DNA from: Cytophagales bacterium | GTDB taxonomy: Bacteria; Bacteroidota; Bacteroidia; Cytophagales; Cyclobacteriaceae | DNA length: 5,788 nucleotides | Direction of reading: 5' to 3' | NCBI GenBank assembly: GCA_029262955.1 | Contig: JAJCYL010000041.1 | Coordinates: 1 to 5,788, forward strand | In this document: in pieces, positions 1 to 4,823 of the stretch | Layout: each line of letters opens with the position of its first letter | Position numbering within the stretch: the stretch's first letter is position 1 | Program-made: the position numbers and the translations under genes | The notes under the pieces: model-generated | What the model saw: only the letters and a program-made list of their open reading frames with translations | Told to the model about the DNA's origin: nothing | The model's database searches: none

Positions 1-24
1 CTCCTCTTTTATTTCTCATTTGTA

Positions 25-133
25 GCAATGCATGAGCTGGGTCTTTCGAAGAAGACCCGGCGTGAAATCGAAGCCTTTCATTCATTTTTCTCATTTGAAG
101 GAAGGTATGAGGCATTTTTTTTCACGTAACACA
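25..133 (+). repeat. Array unit 1 (A module only)
   Basis: This is the A module without a following B module. The stem GCTGGGTCTT (36-45) pairs with AAGACCCGGC (52-61) around loop TCGAAG: 10 bp with one G-T wobble. An open frame at 28-129 would give a 33-residue peptide starting MHELGLSKKTRREIEA; there is no independent sign that it is translated. Confidence 0.8.
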
Positions 134-291
134 GCAATGCATGAGCTGGGTCTTTCGAAGAAGACCCGGCGTGAAATTGAAGCCTCTCTTTCATATTTGT
201 CATTTGAAGGAAGGCATGAGGTATTTTTCACATAACACAGGGTCGTCTACGACAGACCCTGTTGGGCCTCCTCTTTTATTTCTCATTTATA
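134..291 (+). repeat. Array unit 2 (A+B modules)
   Basis: The A module is close to unit 1, with the same GGGTCTT/AAGACCC stem-loop. The B module holds a second hairpin: ACAGGGTC (237-244) pairs with GACCCTGT (255-262), and inner GTC (245-247) pairs with GAC (251-253), leaving one bulged A. The hairpin is followed by TGGGCCTCCTCTTTTATTT rather than an immediate T-run, so it is not a standard terminator. Confidence 0.8.
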
Positions 292-451
292 GCAATGCAT
301 GAGCTGGGTCTTTCGAAGAAGGACCGGTGTGAAATTGAAGCCTTTCTTTCATCTTCTCATTTTGAGGTAAGTCATGAGGTATTTTTTTCACTTAACACAG
401 GGTCGTCTACGACAGACCCTGTTGGACCTCTTCTATTATTTCTCATTTGTA
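292..451 (+). repeat. Array unit 3 (A+B modules)
   Basis: The A-module stem differs from units 1, 2 and 5: AAGACCCGG has become AGGACCGG. A stem still forms in a shifted register, GGTCTTTC with GAAGGACC around loop GAA, using one G-T wobble. The B hairpin is at 397-404 / 415-422 and unchanged. The open frame starting at 295 reads MHELGLSKKDRCEIEAF and, by lack of a stop, runs through the B module to 462. Confidence 0.8.
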
Positions 452-612
452 GCAATACATGAGCTGGGTCTTTCGAAGAAGGACCGGTGTGAAATTGAAG
501 CCTTTCTTTCATCTTCTCATTTTGAGGTAAGTCATGAGGTATTTTTTTTCACTTAACACAGGGTCGTCTACGACAGACCCTTTTGGGCCTCCTCTTTTAT
601 TTCTCATTTGTA
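452..612 (+). repeat. Array unit 4 (A+B modules)
   Basis: Nearly identical to unit 3, with the same shifted-register stem. The ATG of the small frame is ATA here, so the MHELGL-type peptide has no ATG start in this unit. The T-run before the B module is one base longer than in unit 3. The B hairpin (AGGGTC 560-565 / GACCCT 576-581) has lost its two outermost pairs. Confidence 0.8.
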
Positions 613-703
613 GCAATGCATGAGCTGGGTCTTTCGAAGAAGACCCGGTGTGAAATGGAAGCCTTTCTTTCATTTTCTCATTTTGAAGTAAATCTTGAGG
701 TAT
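613..703 (+). repeat. Array unit 5 (terminal, A module only)
   Basis: Last unit; it carries the unit-1-type GGGTCTT/AAGACCC stem and diverges from the others after GAGGTAT near 703. The small frame 616-729 would give a 37-residue peptide starting MHELGLSKKTRCEMEA. The sequence from 704 to 821 before the permease gene is non-repetitive, and I see no clear promoter in it. Confidence 0.75.
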
Positions 704-821
704 ACCCTCATTTTAAACTCGAGGAATAAAAAGTATAATGCGGACAATCTCAAATTAAAAATGAAGACCGTTCGCAATTAATTCTCTATCGGTATCTTGC
801 CATTCCTCATCCCGGGACGGA

Positions 822-1562
822 ATGGAGAACTTACAATGGTACGATTGGGCTCTTGCTCTATCAGGAGCCTTTATTTTGGGAATAGCTAAAGCTGGTGTCA
901 AAGGCATCGATGTAGCTATTGTGGTTATCATGGCCTTTGTTTTTGGTGGTCGTGCCTCCACCGGTATTATCGTCCCCATGCTTATTTTTGGAGATATTTT
1001 CGCAGTCACATACTATAACCGTCATGCGCAGTGGAAGATTCTGAAAAAATTCTTGCCCTGGACCGCCATTGGGGTCTTAATCGGAGTATTGATTGGGAAG
1101 GATTTATCGGAGGAATTGTTTAAGCAGGGGATGGCAGTTATCATTCTAATCAATGTTACTGTCATGTATTGGTGGGAAAGAAATGGCTCTGAATCTGTAC
1201 CCACTCATTGGTCATTTGCTGGCACAATGGGGTTATCTGCAGGTTTTGCTACCATGGTGGGCAATTTGGCCGGCGGTTTTGCTAATCTGTTTTTCCTGGC
1301 GATGAGGACGCCAAAAGAACAATTCATTGGAACTGCGGCGTGGTTATTTTTAATCATGAACCTATTTAAAACTCCCTTTCACCTATTCTTTTGGAATACG
1401 ATTGATAGTAATACTTTATTGATCAACTTATATCTGGTTCCAGCTATTTTATTGGGACTTTTGGTAGGAGTGAGGTTGGTTAAAAAAATTCAGGAGCATA
1501 GTTATCGCCGACTGATATTACTGTTGACGGCTGTTGGAGCTTTGTTTATCTTTTTTAAATAG
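822..1562 (+). CDS. Sulfite exporter TauE/SafE family membrane protein
   Basis: Predicted inner-membrane permease of 246 residues, near the usual 245-270 of the family. Members export or take up small anions and organosulfur compounds such as sulfite, sulfoacetate or taurine-derived products; the substrate here cannot be read from sequence. Hydrophobic helices lie at about residues 8-23, 30-42, 47-64, 78-92, 102-117, 133-160, 168-186, 199-222 and 229-245. Family signs are the N-terminal GIAKAGVKG motif (20-28), the first-half stretch GGRASTGIIVPMLIFGD (42-58) and the second-half block GNLAGGFANLFFL (147-159), followed by FIGTAAW and an N-LFK-P segment (168-185). The ATG at 822 is preceded by GGGACGGA, a weak ribosome-binding match; no other start fits better. 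The next gene begins 64 bp downstream on the same strand, so cotranscription is possible. The repeat array ends about 120 bp upstream. Confidence 0.9.
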   Translation: MENLQWYDWALALSGAFILGIAKAGVKGIDVAIVVIMAFVFGGRASTGIIVPMLIFGDIFAVTYYNRHAQWKILKKFLPWTAIGVLIGVLIGKDLSEELFKQGMAVIILINVTVMYWWERNGSESVPTHWSFAGTMGLSAGFATMVGNLAGGFANLFFLAMRTPKEQFIGTAAWLFLIMNLFKTPFHLFFWNTIDSNTLLINLYLVPAILLGLLVGVRLVKKIQEHSYRRLILLLTAVGALFIFFK

Positions 1563-1626
1563 AAATCAATTCAGGGTTGCAGATGAATTCAATTTTGCTT
1601 TGCTTTATTGGGGAAACTCTAAATTC

Positions 1627-2535
1627 ATGCGAAGACGAAATTTTTTAAGGAATAACCTACTGGCCGCGACTATTCCAATAGTAGGATTGAATCTGTCCTC
1701 ATTTACTAATCGGCAACAGGAAAAATTCAAACTCAAATACGCCCCACATTTTGGGATGTTCAAAAACAGCGCTGGTGATGATTTGATGAGTCAACTCGAT
1801 TTCATGGCTGATCAGGGGTTTTCTGCGCTGGAAGACAATAACATGCGAACCCGTGAGGTTTCCGTTCAGGAGAGTATTGCCAAAAGAATGGGTCAGCGAG
1901 GGATTGACATGGGAGTTTTCGTTGCTCACACCATTTACTGGACTGAGCCGAGTCTTACTTTGGGAGCTGGAGACAAACGAGATCAATTTCTTAAAGAGAT
2001 TAGGGAATCAGCTGAGGTTGCAAAGCGGGTGAATGCTAAATGGATGACCGTAGTTCCTGGTCATTTGGCCTTAAAAAAGGATATGGGATACCAAACCGCA
2101 AATGTGGTTGAAACGTTGAAGCGTGCTTGTGATATCCTTGAACCACATGGACTAATAATTGTCCTGGAGCCACTCAATTTCCGGGACCATCCCGGCCTGT
2201 TTTTGACCAAAGTACCACAGGCCTATGAAATATGTAAAGCAGTGGATAGCCCCTCATGTAAAATTCTGGATGACATCTATCATCAGCAGATTACAGAAGG
2301 AAATCTGATCCCCAATATCGATCTGGCCTGGGACGAAATAGCATATTTTCAGGTGGGAGATAATCCGGGAAGAAATGAACCAACTTCAGGTGAAATCAAT
2401 TACAGGAATGTCTTTAAACATATTCACAGTAAAGGCTTTAAAGGCATCATTGGCATGGAACATGGCAACTCTCAGCAGGGAAAAGAAGGTGAGCGAAGAG
2501 TTATAGATGCTTATCGAGAGGTAGATAAATTTTAG
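1627..2535 (+). CDS. Hydroxypyruvate isomerase-like TIM-barrel protein with N-terminal export signal
   Basis: A 302-residue protein of the xylose isomerase-like TIM-barrel superfamily (AP_endonuc_2 fold), closest in motif to hydroxypyruvate isomerases, which interconvert hydroxypyruvate and tartronate semialdehyde. Key sites are E181 (VLEPLN), D216 in DIYH (216-219), Q242 and E278 (GMEHG), together the expected divalent-metal and catalytic set. The block QVGDNPGRNEPTSGEINY (242-259) is characteristic of the Hyi group. The first residues, MRRRNFLRNNLLAATIPIVG, resemble the twin-arginine signal common in Bacteroidota, so the enzyme is probably exported to the periplasm. I chose ATG 1627 because it starts exactly at this signal; the frame is open upstream to 1534, but that part overlaps the permease gene and looks non-coding. 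The actual substrate may be another keto-sugar or sugar acid, since many exported paralogues are uncharacterised. Confidence 0.87.
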   Translation: MRRRNFLRNNLLAATIPIVGLNLSSFTNRQQEKFKLKYAPHFGMFKNSAGDDLMSQLDFMADQGFSALEDNNMRTREVSVQESIAKRMGQRGIDMGVFVAHTIYWTEPSLTLGAGDKRDQFLKEIRESAEVAKRVNAKWMTVVPGHLALKKDMGYQTANVVETLKRACDILEPHGLIIVLEPLNFRDHPGLFLTKVPQAYEICKAVDSPSCKILDDIYHQQITEGNLIPNIDLAWDEIAYFQVGDNPGRNEPTSGEINYRNVFKHIHSKGFKGIIGMEHGNSQQGKEGERRVIDAYREVDKF

Positions 2536-2609
2536 CTATAACTGTAATCAAGTCTCAACGTTAATCGTCTTACAAGTAACAGGACTAAAATGTCTTTCTT
2601 TGCCAAATT

Positions 2610-3317
2610 ATGCCAGCAGTAATTGACACTGATCAAATCTCTAAAAGGTATGTAATGGGAAGCGAAACCATTCATGCTTTAAAATCCATCTCCATTAAAA
2701 TTGATCGTGGAGAATATGTGGCATTTATGGGGCCTTCTGGATCGGGCAAATCGACGTTGATGAATATTATTGGTTGTTTGGATTCACCAACTTCTGGCCA
2801 ATACATCTTAAACAACAATGATGTTAGTCATCTCACCGAGAATGAATTAGCTGAAATAAGAAACAAGGAAATTGGCTTTGTTTTTCAAACCTTTAACCTA
2901 CTTCCTCGGGCATCTGCTTTAGAAAACGTCTCACTTCCATTGGTTTATGCTGGCTATTCCAAACAGGAGAGAGAAGAAATTGCCTTGCAGGTCTTAGAAG
3001 ATGTTGAATTGAAAGATCGTGCGACACATAAGCCAAGTGAGCTCTCAGGTGGACAGCGCCAACGGGTTGCTATAGCAAGAGCACTAGTAAACAAACCCAG
3101 TATTATTTTAGCGGATGAGCCTACTGGAAATCTCGATTCGAAAACATCATACAGCATCATGGACCTTTTCCAGGAAATTCACAGCAAGGGAAATACGGTG
3201 ATTATGGTTACGCACGAAGAAGAAATTGCTAAATATGCCCATCGAATTATTCGGCTGAAAGATGGATTGATCGAATCAGATGAGGTAAATATGAATGTGA
3301 GGGTGGCGGTTGGTTAA
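2610..3317 (+). CDS. ABC transporter ATP-binding protein, MacB/LolD type
   Basis: Cytoplasmic ATPase subunit of 235 residues, which would energise a MacB-, LolD- or FtsE-like membrane partner in export or lipoprotein release. All nucleotide-binding motifs are intact: Walker A GPSGSGKST (41-49), Q-loop VFQTFNLLP with Q93, signature LSGGQ (145-149), Walker B IILADE (165-170), D-loop NLDS (174-177) and H-loop H202. The phrase MGSETIHALKSISIKIDRGEYVAFMGPSGSGK, described here by its position 16-47, is typical of the MacB branch. The start at 2610 puts the usual first beta strand near residue 6; an ATG at 2590 is out of phase. No permease or periplasmic adaptor gene lies on either side in the window, so the partner is encoded elsewhere. 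The stop codon is only two bases from the first inverted repeat of the GxxExxY element cluster. Confidence 0.93.
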   Translation: MPAVIDTDQISKRYVMGSETIHALKSISIKIDRGEYVAFMGPSGSGKSTLMNIIGCLDSPTSGQYILNNNDVSHLTENELAEIRNKEIGFVFQTFNLLPRASALENVSLPLVYAGYSKQEREEIALQVLEDVELKDRATHKPSELSGGQRQRVAIARALVNKPSIILADEPTGNLDSKTSYSIMDLFQEIHSKGNTVIMVTHEEEIAKYAHRIIRLKDGLIESDEVNMNVRVAVG

Positions 3318-3319
3318 AA

Positions 3320-3353
3320 GCCACGAATTCACCAATTAGGGAGTTCCAAAGGC
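3320..3353. mobile_element. Stub of a GxxExxY element
   Basis: The left inverted repeat (3320-3339) is followed by about 12 bases of element body (GGAGTTCCAAAG) and then directly by the linker. The right inverted repeat is lost except for a possible GGC. The body fragment corresponds to codons near the C-terminal end of the GxxExxY gene. Confidence 0.65.
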
Positions 3354-3379
3354 ATATAGAATGAGTGCATATTGAATTA
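3354..3379. repeat. Inter-element linker, copy 1
   Basis: A 26-bp spacer beginning ATATAGAATGAGTGCATAT, with one base different from copy 3. Copies 2 and 3 contain GCATATAGAA twice when the preceding GC of the element end is counted; here the second occurrence reads GCATATTGAA. Confidence 0.7.
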
Positions 3380-3567
3380 GCCACGAATTCACCAATTAGT
3401 CTTCTTTCATTATAAAATGATGCGTTTGTATTGAAGCGAGGAAGTTCCAAAGTTGATAAGAAGTCCGAGTTTGCTTTCAGATAGATAATATTGGACATTA
3501 TTAGTGGCCAGTAATTCTATTATTAAATATAACTGTAATATTGATAATTAATTAGTGAATTCGTGGC
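3380..3567. mobile_element. 188-bp deletion derivative of the GxxExxY element (element 1)
   Basis: The left end is at 3380-3399 and the right end at 3549-3567. Compared with the full element, about 286 bp of the gene interior are missing. The joint reads CAGATAGATAAT and can be explained by a deletion across a 3-bp ATA shared by both sides. Both subterminal regions, including TTCTATTATTAAATATAACT near the right end, are retained. The remaining coding pieces are listed separately. Confidence 0.78.
3410..3498 (-). pseudogene. GxxExxY gene remnant in element 1
   Basis: The first six codons (MSNIIY, start at 3498) are joined to the last ~23 codons of the gene, out of frame because the deletion is not a multiple of three. 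Read in the original frame, the tail is close to the intact copy (for example LLINFGT then SLQYKR) but carries several substitutions, so it is not a fresh copy of the neighbouring intact gene. All catalytic residues are gone. The longer open frame that starts here and runs to 3247 is an accident of this fusion. Confidence 0.75.
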
Positions 3568-3593
3568 ATATAGAACGAGTGCATATAGAATTA
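3568..3593. repeat. Inter-element linker, copy 2
   Basis: A 26-bp spacer between elements 1 and 2, beginning ATATAGAACGAGTGCATATA. It differs from copy 3 by one base. Confidence 0.72.
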
Positions 3594-3764
3594 GCCACGC
3601 ATTCACCAATTAGACTCTTCCATTATAAAACGATGTGTTTGTATTGAAGTGAGGGAGTTCCAAAGCTGATAAGAAGTCTGAGTTTGTTTTCAGCTACTTT
3701 AAGACTCCTCTTTAATTCTATTATTAAGTATAACTGTAATATTGATAATTAATGAATTCGTGGC
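3594..3764. mobile_element. 171-bp deletion derivative of the GxxExxY element (element 2)
   Basis: The left end is GCCACGCATTCACCAATTAG (3594-3613, one substitution); the right end (3747-3764) lacks four bases of the usual TTAGT segment. Two internal deletions relative to the full element are visible: one removes most of the gene, and the other removes the start codon region just inside the right end. The right subterminal AT-rich block is kept. Confidence 0.75.
3623..3713 (-). pseudogene. GxxExxY gene remnant in element 2
   Basis: This keeps codons for about residues 7-10 (KEES) fused to the last ~25 codons. The junction creates a stop when read from KEES. The C-terminal portion, read in its own frame, ends LQYKHIVL and differs from both the intact copy and element 1 by amino-acid substitutions. 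There is no start codon and no catalytic segment, so it is non-functional. Confidence 0.7.
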
Positions 3765-3790
3765 ATATAGAATGAGTGCATATAGAATTA
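3765..3790. repeat. Inter-element linker, copy 3
   Basis: A 26-bp spacer between element 2 and the full element, beginning ATATAGAATGAGTGCATATA; near-identical to the other two linkers. Confidence 0.72.
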
Positions 3791-4263
3791 GCCACGAATT
3801 CACCAATTGGACTCTTCCATTATAAAACGATGCGTTTGTATTGAAGCGAGGGAGTCCCAAAGTTGATAAGAAGTCCGAGTTTGTTTTCAGATACTTTGAG
3901 GTAATTGAGTGTTTGGGCTATGTGCTCATCAATTAAGCCGGACATGCCTTTAACTTCCAGAATTATGCTGTCCATTAAAACGAAATCAGCGTAAAACTGG
4001 TGGGGTAGTTTAATGCCCTTGTAATTGACGGAATATTCTTTCTCTCTTTCAAAATCAATCTCATTCTTTTTGAATTCTAATTCAAGGGCATCCTTATAGA
4101 CTATTTCAAGGAAACCGTGTCCCAATTCGCGGTGCACATCCATGCATATTCCAATAATTTGATAAGACTCCTCTTTATAGATAATATTGGACATTATTAG
4201 TAGCCGCTAATTCTATTATTAAATATAACTGTATTACTGATAATTAATTAGTGAATTCGTGGC
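3791..4263. mobile_element. Full-length 473-bp GxxExxY element (element 3)
   Basis: The left end is GCCACGAATTCACCAATTGG (3791-3810) and the right end TAATTAGTGAATTCGTGGC (4245-4263). The single gene fills most of the element on the minus strand; about 50 bp lie between its start codon and the right end inverted repeat. The right end is nine bases before the adenosyltransferase start codon, so that gene's upstream region is largely element sequence. Confidence 0.75.
3820..4194 (-). CDS. GxxExxY protein, predicted PD-(D/E)XK nuclease
   Basis: A 124-residue protein of the GxxExxY family, which belongs to the PD-(D/E)XK nuclease superfamily and has a typical length of about 120-130. The name-giving motif is G27-F-L-E30-I-V-Y33. 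The nuclease core is D70 (FYADF) and E80-V-K82 (ILEVKG), in the expected spacing, followed by the conserved Q94 and Y98 in the AQTLNYL helix. All key residues are present, so the protein is probably active, although the cellular role of the family is not established. The ATG at 4194 is chosen because the same MSNIIY start is preserved in the remnant in element 1. The gene lies inside inverted repeats and is antisense to both flanking genes. Inference: it may act on DNA ends of its own element, as a mobility or homing-like nuclease; a selfish toxin-like or repair role is also possible. Confidence 0.9.
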   Translation of the reverse strand: MSNIIYKEESYQIIGICMDVHRELGHGFLEIVYKDALELEFKKNEIDFEREKEYSVNYKGIKLPHQFYADFVLMDSIILEVKGMSGLIDEHIAQTLNYLKVSENKLGLLINFGTPSLQYKRIVL

Positions 4264-4272
4264 ATTTTATCT

Positions 4273-4821
4273 ATGAAGATCTACACCAAGACCGGAGACA
4301 AAGGCGATACCTCACTATTGGGAGGCACAAGAGTGCCTAAATCTGACCTCCGAATTGATGCTTACGGCACGGTTGATGAGCTCAATTCCCACATAGGCTT
4401 ATTAAGAGATCAAACGGTTAACCAGGGACGAGAAGATTTCCTCATCCAGATCCAGGAAAGGCTGTTTACATTAGGCTCCTCACTGGCTGCCGACCCATCC
4501 AAAGGAAACATTGTAAAACCAGATCTCACCGAAAATGATATTACCGCATTGGAAAGGGCTATTGATAAAATGGAGGAGCAACTGCCGGAGTTAAAGAACT
4601 TCGTTTTACCAGGAGGACATGAATCCGTTTCTATCTGCCATATTGCCCGAAATATTTGCCGCCGCAGTGAAAGAATAGTAGTTGCTCTTTCCAATGAGTC
4701 TGAAGTCGATCCGCTCGTTATTCAATACCTCAATCGATTATCGGACTATCTCTTTTCCCTCTCCCGGATGATGAGCCAGGAATTGAAAGCCAAAGAGATT
4801 CCCTGGAAGCCAAGGGGATAG
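4273..4821 (+). CDS. Cob(I)alamin adenosyltransferase, PduO type
   Basis: An enzyme of 182 residues that transfers the adenosyl group of ATP to cob(I)alamin or a precursor, giving adenosylcobalamin for mutases and other B12 enzymes; cytosolic, trimeric in known members. The N-terminal ATP-binding segment is TKTGDKGDTSLLGG (5-18), followed by DAYGTVDELNS (29-39), FVLPGG (110-115), the arginine-rich RNICRRSER (126-134, matching the active-site arginines and glutamate of the family) and YLNRLSDYLF (152-161). The length is normal and nothing is missing. The start at 4273 begins the standard MKIYTKTGDKGD. The upstream flank is the right end of the GxxExxY element, so the native promoter or leader is either within ATTTTATCT and element DNA or transcription comes through from the ABC gene. 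It faces the symporter gene tail to tail with two bases between the stop codons. Confidence 0.95.
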   Translation: MKIYTKTGDKGDTSLLGGTRVPKSDLRIDAYGTVDELNSHIGLLRDQTVNQGREDFLIQIQERLFTLGSSLAADPSKGNIVKPDLTENDITALERAIDKMEEQLPELKNFVLPGGHESVSICHIARNICRRSERIVVALSNESEVDPLVIQYLNRLSDYLFSLSRMMSQELKAKEIPWKPRG

Positions 4822-4823
4822 GT

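Larger units (their letters stand above)
1..703. repeat. Tandem repeat array, five visible units, two hairpins per full unit
   Basis: Five copies of a segment beginning GCAATGCATGAGCTGGGTC start at 25, 134, 292, 452 and 613 (spacings 109, 158, 160, 161). Each full unit has an A module of about 105 bp, with a stem-loop near its start and a T-run near its end, and a B module of about 52 bp, with a second stem-loop and the pyrimidine-rich stretch CTCCTCTTTTATTTCTCATT. Positions 1-24 are the end of a B module, so the array continues outside the window. The unit at 25 lacks its B module. Units 3 and 4 are nearly identical (about six differences over 160 bp), suggesting recent duplication; the last unit loses similarity near 703. 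Short open frames inside the units change phase from unit to unit, so the array as a whole is probably not one gene. No transposase, CRISPR-like spacer pattern or tRNA was seen. The family is not recognised. Confidence 0.9.
3320..4263. mobile_element. Tandem cluster of inverted-repeat-bounded GxxExxY elements
   Basis: The cluster contains four related units: a stub (3320-3353), two deletion derivatives (3380-3567, 3594-3764) and one full element (3791-4263). Each begins with GCCACGAATTCACCAATTAG or a one-base variant. The three longer ones end with TAATTAGTGAATTCGTGGC or a variant; the two ends pair over 19 bp with one mismatch. Adjacent units are separated by a 26-bp linker present three times. 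The outer edges are element ends with no linker: AAAA precedes the left end and ATTTT follows the right end. I see no target-site duplication. No known transposase family is encoded. Calling this mobile is an inference from inverted ends, internal deletions and multiple copies. Confidence 0.72.

Noticed and set aside
1..703. CRISPR array
   Set aside because: The units are about 160 bp and similar along their whole length, without short repeats separated by unique spacers, and no cas gene is present.
696..714. Small hairpin TGAGG-TATAC-CCTCA followed by TTTT
   Set aside because: The stem is only 5 bp and the T-run is four bases, with no gene ending just before it; too weak to call a terminator.
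755..1204. Minus-strand open frames opposite the permease gene
   Set aside because: They lie antisense to a well-supported membrane protein gene and show no domain or signal features; they are shadows of its codon use.
1534..1626. Upstream extension of the isomerase-like gene to 1534
   Set aside because: The added residues overlap the permease gene end and have no signal or domain character, whereas ATG 1627 starts directly at the RRNFL export signal.
2537..2548. TATAACTGTAAT after the isomerase gene, also found near the right ends of the GxxExxY elements
   Set aside because: Only 12 AT-rich bases match and no inverted repeat or other element sequence is nearby, so chance is the simpler explanation.
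3247..3498. 83-residue minus-strand open frame starting MSNIIY
   Set aside because: It is created by the deletion in element 1: six real codons joined out of frame to the gene tail, then read through an inverted repeat, the linker and the ABC gene end. Only the 3410-3498 part is homologous to the GxxExxY gene.
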